From contig CAILTK010000109.1 in assembly GCA_903837135.1 (NCBI GenBank), positions 1 through 64,000 of the forward strand: a stretch of 64,000 bases of DNA. Direction: 5' to 3'. The stretch comes from an uncultured Caulobacterales bacterium. GTDB lineage: Bacteria > Pseudomonadota > Alphaproteobacteria > Caulobacterales > Caulobacteraceae. The position numbers were made by a program, and so were the translations under genes. The notes under the pieces were generated by a model. It worked only from the letters and a program-made list of their open reading frames with translations. It was not told the DNA's origin and did no database searches. Shown here piece by piece: positions 17,478-25,837 of the stretch; within the stretch, counting starts at the first letter, position 1, and each line of letters starts with the position of its first letter.

Positions 17478-18371
17478 ATGCGATCCGGCTTTTCCGCACT
17501 TTTGAACGCCCGGCTCTCCGTGGCGGTGCTGGCGGCTTGCGTCTGCGCCCTCGCCGCGGGGACCGCCACGCCCGTGCTCGCGGCGCGTCCGCCGGTTGAG
17601 CGGCAGCAGGCTCGTCCGTCCGAGCGCCCTGGTCTCGGCGCGCCGGGCAATCTTGGCGACATGCTGTTCGGGCGGCCTCCGGCGGACACCCGCTCGCCCG
17701 CCATGCCGCGTCTGGCGCGTTTTCGCACCGACACCGGCGACACCTTCGTGCTGGAGGTCACGGCCCGCGGTCCGGCCTATCTGAAATACGACGACTCGGG
17801 TGAGGTGTGGTCGCTCGATGCGTCCACCGGCTCGCGGGGCGACACCATCTACAAGAACGATGTCGGCGAGGCCATGTTGCGCACGACCCGTCTCGGCGGG
17901 CTGACCGTGTTCACCCAGGATCGGCCGAGCGGGGTCGCCGCCGCGCTCGAGGGCGGCGCGGTCGATCTGCACTCGATGATCAGCGGTCCGATCGCCCTGT
18001 TTCGCGTCCTGGTCCAGGCTTCCGCGCGGGCGAGCCAGATCGTGGGCCACCGGGTCGAGTTCGAGGCGGGCTGTCAGACCCGCTCCAAGTCCCACACCAG
18101 CTGTCCGGCGGAGGCCGATCTGACGCCAGGCGCCGAAGGCGTGTTCGCCGACGCCGCCGCGCTGGCCGCCCAGGCCTTCACGCGGGTCGATCATCAGGGC
18201 CGGGCCGGACACGACGCCCTCTCGCGATACGACAAGGTCGCCCTTTTCAGCGGCCACCCCCCAAGTGTGACCATCGTCGGCGACGAGGTGCACATCGTGG
18301 TCACCCCCGAGCTCGGCTTCGCCGGCCGTCCCTCGTCCCAGCGCATCTCCCAGGTGCTGTTCCGGCGGTAG
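17478..18371 (+). CDS. Secreted DUF4908-like protein
   Basis: A 297-residue protein with an N-terminal signal peptide (residues ~1-35, hydrophobic SVAVLAACVCALAAGTATPV, cleavage near VLAA). The mature part includes RTDTGDTFVLEV, KYDDSGEVWSLDASTGSRGD and a C-terminal VTIVGDEVHIVVTPELGFAGRPSSQ. Overall it resembles the DUF4908 proteins of Caulobacterales, whose function is unknown. Two Cys residues (CQTRSKSHTSC) could form a periplasmic disulfide. It follows phaB by ~100 nt but has no clear link to PHB. Confidence 0.7.
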   Translation: MRSGFSALLNARLSVAVLAACVCALAAGTATPVLAARPPVERQQARPSERPGLGAPGNLGDMLFGRPPADTRSPAMPRLARFRTDTGDTFVLEVTARGPAYLKYDDSGEVWSLDASTGSRGDTIYKNDVGEAMLRTTRLGGLTVFTQDRPSGVAAALEGGAVDLHSMISGPIALFRVLVQASARASQIVGHRVEFEAGCQTRSKSHTSCPAEADLTPGAEGVFADAAALAAQAFTRVDHQGRAGHDALSRYDKVALFSGHPPSVTIVGDEVHIVVTPELGFAGRPSSQRISQVLFRR

Positions 18372-18478
18372 GGTCAGCGGCTCGGTTTACCGGGCCCGAT
18401 CGTCAACCATGGCGCTTGCTCCCCGTCGTTCGACTTGCCAAAACAGCGAGGGACGGCTCCCCGGCGAAGGCGATGGTA

Positions 18479-19126
18479 ATGCTGATGGCGAAGGTTCGTG
18501 TGGCCGGCTTCGGTGTGTCGGTGGATGGTTTCGCGGCGGGGATCGAACAGAGCCTGGACGACCCGCTCGGCAAGCGGGGCCCAGAACTCTTCCAATGGTT
18601 TTTCCCGACGAAGAGCTTTCGCCAGATGCAAGGCGCCTCCGGCGGCGAGACGGGCCCCGACGACGACTTCGCGCGGCGATCGATGGAGGGTTTCGGCGCC
18701 TTCATCCTCGGCCGGAACATGTTCGGTCCGGTCCGGGGCGAATGGCAGGACGATCAGTGGAAGGGCTGGTGGGGCGAAGATCCGCCTTACCACGCCCCGA
18801 CCTTCGTCCTGACGCATCATCCGCGGGCGTCGATCGAGATGGAGGGCGGCACGACCTTCCACTTCGTGACCGACGGGATCGAAGCGGCGTTGAAGCGGGC
18901 GCGTGAGGCCGCGGGTGGAAAGGACATCAAGATCGGCGGCGGGGTCTCGACCGTCCGGCAATTCCTCAGCGCCGGTCATGTCGACGAGATGCACCTCGCC
19001 CTGGCGCCGGTCGTCCTCGGTCAGGGAGAAGCCTTGTTCGAGGGCCTCGACCTCCGCGCCCTCGGCTACCATAGGGTCGAACACGTCGCCACCGAACGGG
19101 CGACCCATGTCGTGCTGGCGCGGTGA
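18479..19126 (+). CDS. Dihydrofolate reductase family protein (RibD C-terminal-like)
   Basis: A 215-residue protein of the RibD_C/bacterial bifunctional deaminase-reductase family. Visible features are a conserved N-terminal strand (VRVAGFGVSVDGFAAG), a GRNMFGP motif, FHFVTDGIEAALKRARE, KIGGGVSTVRQFLSAG (NADPH-binding region) and LALAPVVLGQGEALFEG near the end. Stand-alone members are usually NAD(P)H-dependent reductases of unknown substrate, not true riboflavin enzymes. Three in-frame ATGs lie close together (18473, 18479, 18485); 18479 has the best spacing (8 nt) to GAAGG. Confidence 0.85.
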   Translation: MLMAKVRVAGFGVSVDGFAAGIEQSLDDPLGKRGPELFQWFFPTKSFRQMQGASGGETGPDDDFARRSMEGFGAFILGRNMFGPVRGEWQDDQWKGWWGEDPPYHAPTFVLTHHPRASIEMEGGTTFHFVTDGIEAALKRAREAAGGKDIKIGGGVSTVRQFLSAGHVDEMHLALAPVVLGQGEALFEGLDLRALGYHRVEHVATERATHVVLAR

Positions 19127-19132
19127 CCTCCA

Positions 19133-19240
19133 AGAGCGCCGCGCGAAAGTGGGAACCGGGTTTCGCGCCAGCGGCGCTCTAAACTTCAGACTCTAGAGCA
19201 AATTATCCGCCCTTAATCGATTCCGTTTGAGGGCGGTTTG
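19133..19240. repeat. Intergenic palindromic repeat (GTGGGAACC-type)
   Basis: Nested inverted repeats: outer arms 19133-19142 and 19171-19180 (AGAGCGCCGC/GCGGCGCTCT), inner arms GCGCGAAA/TTTCGCGC around AGTGGGAACCGGG. A CTAGAGC box and an AT-richer tail with CCGCCCT..AGGGCGG follow. The same core and CTAGAGC box occur at 51198-51304, so it belongs to a dispersed element family. Confidence 0.7.
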
Positions 19241-19298
19241 CCCTAAGCGCGGCGATGACGACGGAAGCGCCGCCAAAACCCCAGGCGGCGCGCCCGTC

Positions 19299-19712
19299 CT
19301 AGAAAGGCGTCGCCTGGAGCTCGAACCGTTCGAACAGGAATCCCGGCGCGACGGTGCAGCCGACCAGGGTCCAGGCGCCGAGGGATTCGGCCGCTTGCCA
19401 GACGCCGGCCGGGACCAGGCCCTGCGGCCGCTGGCCGGCCATGAGGTCGACGCCGAGCGCCACCTCGCGCTCGCCCTCGCCGTCCATCCGAAGCCGGAGG
19501 CGCAGCGGATCGCCGGCGTGGAAGTGCCAGAGTTCGGCCGCGTCGATCCGGTGCCAGGCCGACCGCTCGCCGGCGCGCAAAAGATAGTAGATGGCGGTGG
19601 AGTGGGCGCGACCCTCGCCGTCGCCGCGTGGGTCGCGGAAGGTCTCCCGGTACCAGCCGCCCTCGGGGTGCGGCTCCAGGCCCAGCGCGGCGATGACCTG
19701 GTCGGCGGTCAC
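19299..19712 (-). CDS. Cupin, DUF985 family
   Basis: A 137-residue single-domain cupin with the DUF985 signature HPEGGWYRETFRD near residue 14 and the cupin core HRIDAAELWHFHAGDPL near 60, followed by VLGVD/MAGQRPQGLVPAG-type strands. The function of the family is not established. The GTG start at 19712 overlaps the gloB stop by 4 nt (GTGA), so translation is coupled to glyoxalase II. Confidence 0.85.
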   Translation of the reverse strand: MTADQVIAALGLEPHPEGGWYRETFRDPRGDGEGRAHSTAIYYLLRAGERSAWHRIDAAELWHFHAGDPLRLRLRMDGEGEREVALGVDLMAGQRPQGLVPAGVWQAAESLGAWTLVGCTVAPGFLFERFELQATPF

Positions 19713-20455
19713 CCCTTGAAATCGTCCTTGGCGGCGCGGACCGCGCCGAAGGCTTCGGCGGGTGAAAGGTCCGGCCGCAGCACCGGCGCGCGCAGGAAGG
19801 GGTTGGTCGCCTTCTCGGCGCCGATGGTGGTGGGCACCGTCCATTCGCCGCGCGCGCGGGCGGCGAAGATCTGATCGGCGCGGGTCTTCAGCGCCGGGGC
19901 CTGATCGACCGACAGGGCGAAGCGCGCGTTGGAGGCGGTGTACTCATGCGCGCAATAGACGGTGGTGTCGTCGGGCAGGGCCGCGAGCTTGCTGAGACTG
20001 CCCCACATCTGCGCGGCGGTGCCTTCGAACAGCCGGCCGCAGCCGAGGGCGAACAGGGTGTCGCCGACGAACACCGTCCTGTCCTTGGCGTCGTAATAGC
20101 TGATGTGGCCGAGGGTGTGCCCGCCGGTGTCGATCACCCGGAACAGGGTCTCGCCGAGCTTCACCTCGTCGCCCTCGCCCACCTGCCGATCGAGCGGGGC
20201 GATGCGCGTCACCTCCTGCGGACCGACGATCTCGCAACCGGTCGCCGCCTTCACCGCCGCATTGCCGCCGGCGTGATCGGGATGCCAGTGGGTGTTGAGG
20301 ATCAGGGCCAGGCGCCAGCCCGTGTCCTTGACCGCCTTCAGCACCGCATCGGCGTCGGGCGTGTCGATGGCCGCGGCGAGGCCCGAGGCGTCGTCCCTGA
20401 CGAGGTAACCGTAGTTATCGTCGAGGCAGGCGAATTGATGGACAGTGATCGACAT
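19709..20455 (-). CDS. gloB: Hydroxyacylglutathione hydrolase (glyoxalase II)
   Basis: A 248-residue metallo-beta-lactamase-fold hydrolase that releases D-lactate and glutathione from S-lactoylglutathione in the cytosol. The dinuclear metal motif is THWHPDHAGG near residue 55, with further ligands in GHTLGHISYY (~112) and FVGDTLFALGCGRLFEG (~130) and the CAHEYT segment (~168). FACLDDNYGYLV is the conserved N-terminus. The length and C-terminal substrate-binding region are normal. It is divergent from a SAM-methyltransferase gene with 57 nt between starts, an arrangement common in alphaproteobacteria. Confidence 0.93.
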   Translation of the reverse strand: MSITVHQFACLDDNYGYLVRDDASGLAAAIDTPDADAVLKAVKDTGWRLALILNTHWHPDHAGGNAAVKAATGCEIVGPQEVTRIAPLDRQVGEGDEVKLGETLFRVIDTGGHTLGHISYYDAKDRTVFVGDTLFALGCGRLFEGTAAQMWGSLSKLAALPDDTTVYCAHEYTASNARFALSVDQAPALKTRADQIFAARARGEWTVPTTIGAEKATNPFLRAPVLRPDLSPAEAFGAVRAAKDDFKG

Positions 20456-20512
20456 TGGGCGCGGGCTCCGTTCACGCCTTATATGTGGGATCAGGCCCGA
20501 TAAGGCGAGGCG

Positions 20513-21283
20513 ATGCGGCGCGACGTTTCCGAACTGAAGAGCTTCTACGCCTCGCCGCTGGGGCAGGCGGCGCGGGACACCATCCTGCGTCAGGTGGCGC
20601 AGGCGTGGGGCAGCCTGCGCATGCTCGACGTGCTCGGCGTCGGCTACGCGACGCCCTATCTCGCGCCCTACCGCCAGGAGGCCCGCCGCACCGTCGCCGC
20701 CATGCCTGCGGCGCAGGGGGTGGAGCTTTGGCCGCGCGGCGAACGGGTGCTGTCGTGCCTGACCGAGGACGGCCGGCTGCCGTTTCCGAGCGCCCTGTTC
20801 GATCGGGTGCTGATGGTGCACGCGCTGGAGGAAGCGGACGACCCCCTGGCGATGATGCGGGAAGCGCGGCGGGTGCTGGCGCCGTCGGGCCGGCTGATCG
20901 TGGTGGCGGCGGCGCGGGGCGGCCTGTGGGCGCATGCGGAGCACACGCCGTTCGGCCACGGCCGGCCCTTCACCCGCGGCCAGCTCGAACAGGTGGTGAC
21001 CGCCGCGGGTCTGGAGCCGGCCGCCTGGTCGCGGGCTCTTTATGCGCCGCCCTACCGCGCCTTCGCCGCCTGGGCCGACGCGATCGAGCAGATCGGCTCG
21101 CGCCTGGCGGCGCCGGCCTCGGGGGTGGTGATGATGGAGGCGGTCAAACAGACCCTGGCCATCCGGCCGAAGGGGGCGACGGCCCCCGCCGTGCGACGGC
21201 CCCTGTTCCAGCCCGTGCCGGTCGGGGCGGTCCGCACCCGCGACGATTTTCTGAATCGCCAGGGGCGGCGAAGTTCGCCATAG
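20513..21283 (+). CDS. Class I SAM-dependent methyltransferase
   Basis: A 256-residue protein of the methyltransferase-11 type. Motif I is the variant MLDVLGVGYATPYL near residue 37, the post-I acidic region and LPFPSALFDRVLMVHALEEADDP are visible, and VLAPSGRLIVV marks motif III. The C-terminal ~60 residues form a variable tail. The gene pair gloB / methyltransferase is frequent in this bacterial group, but the acceptor is unknown. It is followed 39 nt later by a P-II gene on the same strand. Confidence 0.85.
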   Translation: MRRDVSELKSFYASPLGQAARDTILRQVAQAWGSLRMLDVLGVGYATPYLAPYRQEARRTVAAMPAAQGVELWPRGERVLSCLTEDGRLPFPSALFDRVLMVHALEEADDPLAMMREARRVLAPSGRLIVVAAARGGLWAHAEHTPFGHGRPFTRGQLEQVVTAAGLEPAAWSRALYAPPYRAFAAWADAIEQIGSRLAAPASGVVMMEAVKQTLAIRPKGATAPAVRRPLFQPVPVGAVRTRDDFLNRQGRRSSP

Positions 21284-21322
21284 ACACGTTAACCCGCCGA
21301 AGACGGGACAGGGACAATCGCG

Positions 21323-21667
21323 ATGAAGCTGATCATAGCCATCATCAAGCCGAGCCGGCTCGATGCGGTGCTGGACGCCGTCACCGAGGCGGGCGCCTCG
21401 GGCGTCACCGTCACCGAGGTGCGCGGCTATGGACGCCAGAAGGGCAAGACCGAGGTCTATCGCGGCGCCGAATACGAGGTGAAGCTGCTGCCCAAGGTGA
21501 AACTGGAGATCGCGGCGCCGCGCGATCTGGTCGGCCGGGTCACCGAGGCCATCGTCAAGGCGGCCAATACCTCCAAGATCGGCGACGGCAAGGTCTTCGT
21601 GCTGGACCTGGAATCCGCCCTGCGCATCCGCACCGGCGAGACCGACGCCGAGGCGATCACCGGATAG
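21323..21667 (+). CDS. P-II family nitrogen regulatory protein
   Basis: A 114-residue P-II signal protein. The T-loop contains YRGAEY with Tyr51 in the exact position uridylylated in GlnB/GlnK, preceded by GYGRQKGKTEV and followed by a KVKLEIAA strand. The C-terminal KIGDGKVFVLDLESALRIRTGE is the B/C-loop ATP-binding region. P-II trimers bind ATP/ADP and 2-oxoglutarate to control glutamine synthesis or ammonium transport. No amtB or glnA is adjacent, so GlnB versus GlnK cannot be decided here. A GGGACAGGGA-type purine-rich leader precedes the ATG. Confidence 0.9.
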   Translation: MKLIIAIIKPSRLDAVLDAVTEAGASGVTVTEVRGYGRQKGKTEVYRGAEYEVKLLPKVKLEIAAPRDLVGRVTEAIVKAANTSKIGDGKVFVLDLESALRIRTGETDAEAITG

Positions 21668-21686
21668 TCCGCTCCAGACTAAGGCC

Positions 21687-22571
21687 TCAACCCCTGCGGT
21701 ACGGGACCTCGGCCAGCCCCACCGTCCCCGACTCATAGACGAACACGGCGCCCGCCATAGGTTGCGCCGCGCGCTCTTGCGCCGACAAGCTGTCGGTCGC
21801 CGAGGTGACGAACAGGAGCGACAGGTCGGGGCCGCCGAACGCGCAGCAGGTGGGCAGCGAGGCGGGCGTCTCGATCACCTGCACCACCCGACCGTCGGGC
21901 GCATGGCAGACCACCTCGCCCGCGCCCCAGCGCGCGCTCCACAGGCGACCTTCGGCGTCGACCGTGGCCCCGTCGGGATAGCCGCGCTCGACCTCGGCGA
22001 ACAGGCGCTTGCCCCGAAGGGCCCCGGTGTCCGGATCGAGGTCGTAGGCGAGGATGCGCCGGCGCGGCGAGTCGGCGAAATAGAGCGTCCGTCCGTCCGG
22101 GCTGAACGCCAGGCTGTTGGAGATCGCGACGCCGTCTTCACAGCGCTCGAACCGTCGCGCGCCGTCGAACCGCCAGAGACCGGCCGTGGCCGGCCCGGCC
22201 CGCGCCTCGTCCTCCACCATGGTCCCGACCCAGAAGCGGCCCTGGCGGTCGGTGCGTCCGTCGTTGAAGCGGCGGCCCGTGCCGCCAGCCTCCGGTCGTT
22301 CGATCCAGTCAAGCGCGCCGCTGTCGGGCTCGAACCAGGCCAGGCCGGTCTCGAAGGCGGCGAGCACCGCCTGCGGCCGGCCATCGGCCAGGGCGAACGA
22401 GCACAGCCGCTCGGGCGTCGCCACATCCTCGATCGCCCGCCGGTCCGGGCCCCAGCGTCGAAGCCGGCGGTTATGGATGTCGGTCCACCACAGGCGCTGG
22501 TCGGCCACGTTCCAGACCGGCCCTTCGCCGAGCCGGTCGCCGCCTTCGATCACCTCAACGAGCTTGGTCAT
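21687..22571 (-). CDS. SMP-30/gluconolactonase family sugar lactonase
   Basis: A 294-residue six-bladed beta-propeller. The metal-binding Glu is in RLGEGPVW near residue 15; RRFNDGRTDRQGRFWVG supplies the Asn ligand near 103 and NSLAFSPDGRTLYF the Asp near 155. These enzymes hydrolyse aldonolactones to aldonic acids. Start ATG 22571 lies 5 nt after the symporter stop, so it is the last gene of a dgoA-symporter-lactonase operon, which supports a sugar or sugar-acid catabolic role. The sugar is not identifiable from sequence. Confidence 0.87.
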   Translation of the reverse strand: MTKLVEVIEGGDRLGEGPVWNVADQRLWWTDIHNRRLRRWGPDRRAIEDVATPERLCSFALADGRPQAVLAAFETGLAWFEPDSGALDWIERPEAGGTGRRFNDGRTDRQGRFWVGTMVEDEARAGPATAGLWRFDGARRFERCEDGVAISNSLAFSPDGRTLYFADSPRRRILAYDLDPDTGALRGKRLFAEVERGYPDGATVDAEGRLWSARWGAGEVVCHAPDGRVVQVIETPASLPTCCAFGGPDLSLLFVTSATDSLSAQERAAQPMAGAVFVYESGTVGLAEVPYRRG

Positions 22572-22576
22572 CGCGC

Positions 22577-24136
22577 TCACCAGAAGCTCGCGTAGAGGCC
22601 GACCAGGATCAGGACCACGCCCAAACCCGCCACGGTGAAGGTGGTGGAGGTGCGGTAGCTGACCCCTTCCAGGCTCATGGTGCTGACCCCGGCGCTCGGC
22701 CGGACCAGGGAGACGCTCACGGCGGCGGCGAGAGTGGCGAGGAACACCATCCCGACGCGGTTCATGAACGGCAGGGCCGGCCAGAACAGGGAGAACAGGG
22801 TCGACAGGACCACCGAGCCGATCGCCGCGGTCAGGGCGCCCGCCGTGCTGGCGCGCTTCCAGAACATGCCGAGCAGAAAGATCACCACGATCCCGGGTGT
22901 GACGTAGCCGGAATAGTCCTGGATGTACTGGAAGGCTTGGTCGAGGCCGCCGAGCAGGGGGCGCGCGGCGATGATGCCGACCGCCACGGCCACCACCGCG
23001 GCGATCCGGCCCACCAGCACCAGCCGCTGCTCGGACGCGTCCTTGCGGATGTGGGCGTAGACGTCGAGGGTGAAGATGGTGGCGATGCTGTTGATCTTGG
23101 AGGCCAGCGAGGCGACGATCGCCGCCACCAGGGCCGCGAACACCAGTCCCTTCACTCCGGGCGGCAACAGCTTCATCATCTCGGGATAGGCCTGATCGGG
23201 CTTGGCTAGGCCGGGGGCCAGGATCAGCGCCGCGAGGCCCGGCAGAACCACGATCACCGGCATCAACAGCTTCAGATAGGCCGCGAAGGCGATGCCCGAC
23301 TGGGCTTCGGCCAGGCTCTTGGCCCCGAGCGCGCGCTGGATGATGTACTGATTGAAGCCCCAGTACGACAGGTTCATCACCCACAGGCCGCCGAACAGCA
23401 CCGACAGGCCCGGCAGCTCCTTGTAGTGGGGATCGCCGGGCGGCAGGATCATCCGGAACTTTTCGGGGAAGCGGCTCAGGAGGATGTGGAAGCCGTGCAC
23501 GGCCCCCGTGCCGCCGGCGATCCGGTCGAGCGAGATGTAGGCGATGGTCAGTCCGCCGGCGACCAGCAGGGCCACCTGCACGATGTCGGTCAGGGCGACG
23601 GCCTTCAGCCCGCCGCGGATCTGATAGACCAGGGCGAACACGCCAAGCCCGGCCAGGGCCAGCATCTGATCGACGCCGGTCACCGTGTGCACGGCGATCG
23701 ATCCCAGCCACAGGATCGAGGTCAGGTTCACGAACACGTAGAGAAACAGCCAGAACACCGCCATCAGCATGCGGACGCTGGGTCCGTACCGCTGCTCCAG
23801 GAACTGCGGCATGGTCGAGACATTGTTGCGCAGGAAGATCGGCAAGAGGAACTTGCCGACGATGAGGAGGGTGGCGGCCGCCATCCACTCGTAGGAGGCG
23901 ATCGCCAGACCGATGGCGTAGCCCGACCCCGACATGCCGATGATCTGTTCGGCGGAGATGTTGGCGGCGATCAGCGAGGCGCCGATCGCCCACCAGGGCA
24001 GGGCCTTGCCGGCCAGGAAGTAATCCTTGCTGTCCTTGGCGTGGCCCGCCTTGTCGCGCGAGACCCACTGGGCGAGCGAGAAGATGCCGATCGCGTAGAC
24101 GATCAGCACCGCGACATCGATCATCGCCAGGTTCAT
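22577..24136 (-). CDS. Sodium:solute (sugar) symporter, SSS family
   Basis: A 519-residue inner-membrane transporter with ~14 hydrophobic helices in the LeuT/vSGLT fold. GNASLIAANISAEQIIGMSG-type TM1 (here ASLIAANISAEQIIGMSGSG near residue 53) carries the Na+-site and SGLT signature. FLEQRYGPSVRML, YQIRGGLKAVALTDIVQ and MNLSYWGFNQYIIQRALGAK are strongly SGLT-like. The start has GGAGGAAA 5 nt upstream. It sits between the KDPGal-aldolase-like gene and the lactonase gene, so it probably imports the sugar or sugar acid used by that operon. Confidence 0.9.
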   Translation of the reverse strand: MNLAMIDVAVLIVYAIGIFSLAQWVSRDKAGHAKDSKDYFLAGKALPWWAIGASLIAANISAEQIIGMSGSGYAIGLAIASYEWMAAATLLIVGKFLLPIFLRNNVSTMPQFLEQRYGPSVRMLMAVFWLFLYVFVNLTSILWLGSIAVHTVTGVDQMLALAGLGVFALVYQIRGGLKAVALTDIVQVALLVAGGLTIAYISLDRIAGGTGAVHGFHILLSRFPEKFRMILPPGDPHYKELPGLSVLFGGLWVMNLSYWGFNQYIIQRALGAKSLAEAQSGIAFAAYLKLLMPVIVVLPGLAALILAPGLAKPDQAYPEMMKLLPPGVKGLVFAALVAAIVASLASKINSIATIFTLDVYAHIRKDASEQRLVLVGRIAAVVAVAVGIIAARPLLGGLDQAFQYIQDYSGYVTPGIVVIFLLGMFWKRASTAGALTAAIGSVVLSTLFSLFWPALPFMNRVGMVFLATLAAAVSVSLVRPSAGVSTMSLEGVSYRTSTTFTVAGLGVVLILVGLYASFW

Positions 24137-24169
24137 TCCATTTCCTCCGCCGCGCCGTTTTCGGCGGGT

Positions 24170-24805
24170 CTAGTTTTGGCTTTCGAGACTGGGCTGGGCG
24201 GCGGCCAGGGCCGATACCAGAGCGCGCGCCTTGCACCCTACCGCGTCCGGGGTATCGCCCGGCCGATAGAGTTCCCCGCCGACGCCGAAGCCGGCGGCGC
24301 CCGCGGCGATCCATTGCGCCATGTCCTGCGGCCCGACGCCGCCGACGGCGAACACCGGAATGTCCTTGGGCAGTACGCTCTTCAGCGCCTTGAGATGACC
24401 GGGTCCGTAGGTTGAGGCCGGAAACAGCTTCAGCGCCCTCGCGCCCGCCTTGAGGGCGACGAACGCCTCGCTCGCGGTGGCGAAGCCGGGCGCCGTCCGC
24501 AGCCCCAAGGTAACGGCCCGACCGATCACGTCGGCGTCGGTATTGGGGGTGACGATCAGCGCGCCGCCGACGTCCTTCACCGCATTCACGTCCTCCGGCC
24601 GGAGCACGGTGCCGGCGCCGATCAGGCAGCGGCCGCCGAAGGCGCGCGCGAGGCGGCCGATGCTGTCCAGGGGCTCGGGGGAATTGAGCGGCACCTCGAT
24701 GGTCAAGACGCCCGCGTCGACCAGCGCCTCGCCGATGGCGACGACCGCATCCGGCGTCACTCCGCGCAGGATGGCGATAAGCGGCGTGATCTCGGCCCGC
24801 GGCAT
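24170..24805 (-). CDS. dgoA: 2-dehydro-3-deoxy-6-phosphogalactonate aldolase
   Basis: A 211-residue class I KDPG/KDPGal aldolase, cleaving the phosphorylated sugar acid to pyruvate and glyceraldehyde 3-phosphate. PLIAILRGVTPDAVVAIGEA begins the barrel, IEVPLNSPEPL holds the catalytic Glu and is typical of the galactonate branch (DgoA), and ALKLFPAS carries the Schiff-base lysine. GVGGELYRPG closes the phosphate site. It is first gene of the operon with the symporter and lactonase. The DgoD dehydratase and DgoK kinase of the same pathway are not in the window. Confidence 0.88.
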   Translation of the reverse strand: MPRAEITPLIAILRGVTPDAVVAIGEALVDAGVLTIEVPLNSPEPLDSIGRLARAFGGRCLIGAGTVLRPEDVNAVKDVGGALIVTPNTDADVIGRAVTLGLRTAPGFATASEAFVALKAGARALKLFPASTYGPGHLKALKSVLPKDIPVFAVGGVGPQDMAQWIAAGAAGFGVGGELYRPGDTPDAVGCKARALVSALAAAQPSLESQN

Positions 24806-24948
24806 GATCCGTACTCCCGATCAAAGCTATGCCGCGAACCGCAGCGCACAGGCAATCCCGGCGGCCTCAGTGCGACTCGCGCGTGGCCTGGGTGCGCCTG
24901 CTGTTGATAAGCGCCTGACACCAGCTATCGCAGGGGTCGCAACATGTT

Positions 24949-24979
24949 CCGCTCACCCGGCGGATGCCGGGATGAGCGG
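24949..24979. repeat. Short palindromic intergenic repeat (CCCGGC..GCCGGG type)
   Basis: A near-perfect hairpin: arms CCGCTCA/TGAGCGG and CCCGGC/GCCGGG around GGAT. No T-run follows on either strand, so it looks like a dispersed REP-type palindrome rather than an intrinsic terminator. The rest of the 24806-25052 gap shows nothing else. Confidence 0.6.
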
Positions 24980-25052
24980 AAAAGGTCAAAGTCGTTGACG
25001 TCGACGGATCTATCGCTCGCCGATCGAGCCGCATAGCGGCTCCATGCGCGCC

Positions 25053-25466
25053 TCAGTTGATGTCGATCTCTCTGCGGCTGGCCACGATGGTGACGATGAA
25101 GCCGGCCAGGACGTCGAGCAGAACCATCGAGGTCAGGAGGAAGAAGGCCGAGGTGCCGAAGGCGCGGAACAGCAGGAACTCCACCAGGCAGATGATGAAC
25201 AGGATCATCGACAAGGAGTGGTTGATGATGGCGATGCGCCGACTGGTGGTGGATTTCAGCAGCTCGACGAACAGGATCACCAGCGAGAAGAAGACGATGG
25301 CGTCGCCCATGCTGACCGACCAGCGCACCCCGGAAGCCATCGGCAGGTTGACGAGCTGGGCGCCCATGCGAACGCCGGCGTCGGTCGCCCCGAAACCGTA
25401 ACTCAACGCCAGGACGTTATAGAACAGGACTGGCAGGGCCAGGAGCGGCAAGGCTGCGAACATCAT
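25053..25466 (-). CDS. Small integral membrane protein of unknown function
   Basis: A 137-residue protein with about four hydrophobic helices: residues ~3-24, ~45-65, ~75-97 and ~103-125. It resembles no family I can name. Helix-flanking charged loops (SVSMGDAIVFF, KSTTSRRIAIINHS) suggest it is a folded membrane protein. ATG 25466 was chosen because GAGGGG lies ~4 nt upstream; a TTG four codons earlier is possible. GC content and codon use match the surroundings less strongly at its upstream side, which is AT-richer. Confidence 0.65.
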   Translation of the reverse strand: MMFAALPLLALPVLFYNVLALSYGFGATDAGVRMGAQLVNLPMASGVRWSVSMGDAIVFFSLVILFVELLKSTTSRRIAIINHSLSMILFIICLVEFLLFRAFGTSAFFLLTSMVLLDVLAGFIVTIVASRREIDIN

Positions 25467-25589
25467 AGCGCCCCTCAAATTCCCCGCAGGGTTAACACGG
25501 CGATACGCTTAAGGTTCACCGATTTTGCGGAGGGAGCAACGGCGCTCCCCTCTGGGGGGACGCCCACCTTGTTCCGACGCGGCCGGAGC

Positions 25590-25617
25590 AAAAAAAAGCG
25601 GCGGCCGGAGCCGCCGC
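25590..25617 (-). terminator. Intrinsic terminator (minus strand)
   Basis: Arms GCGGCGGC and GCCGCCGC with a 4-nt loop are followed on the minus strand by eight consecutive T. This is a canonical rho-independent terminator. It ends the candidate sRNA, or a long 3' untranslated region of the CitE-like gene 220 nt upstream. Confidence 0.85.
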
Positions 25618-25671
25618 AGTTCATAGGGAGGAAACGCCCAGGAAGGGCAGCAGCGTCAAGGACGCCGCACA
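25590..25671 (-). ncRNA. Candidate small RNA with anti-Shine-Dalgarno motif and intrinsic terminator
   Basis: The ~370-nt gap between the membrane-protein and CitE-like genes has a clear RNA-like layout on the minus strand. A promoter-like TTGATG (25705-25700) and GTATAT (25683-25678) are separated by 16 nt. Hairpin 1 pairs 25661-25668 with 25650-25657. Hairpin 2 (GCCC/GGGC) uses 25645-25648 and 25636-25639. A single-stranded TTTCCTCCC (25634-25626) could pair with ribosome-binding sites. A perfect 8-bp GC hairpin (25617-25598) is followed by eight T. No convincing ORF explains it. Function and expression are unknown, and the 5' end is approximate. Confidence 0.45.
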
Positions 25672-25837
25672 AGATGGATATACGCTGCGATGCGGCATCC
25701 ATCAAGCCCAATATGGGTGCAACCGCGGCGCAAGGCCCGAACCGCAAGTATGAACCCTTTCTGCACAAGGACTAACGCGATCTGCGTAAGCAATTGGCAT
25801 GCGCTGCAGCGCAGCACGGATCTGGCGCGGCCAAGCT

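Noticed and set aside
21687-24824. A minus-strand frame of more than 1000 codons that seems to join the lactonase to upstream genes
   Set aside because: Only its last ~294 codons are the lactonase. The rest is out of frame with the symporter and aldolase genes, whose own frames carry all the conserved motifs.
24949-24979. Terminator for the small membrane-protein gene
   Set aside because: The hairpin is strong but has no T-run on the minus strand, and its sequence matches a dispersed palindrome type.
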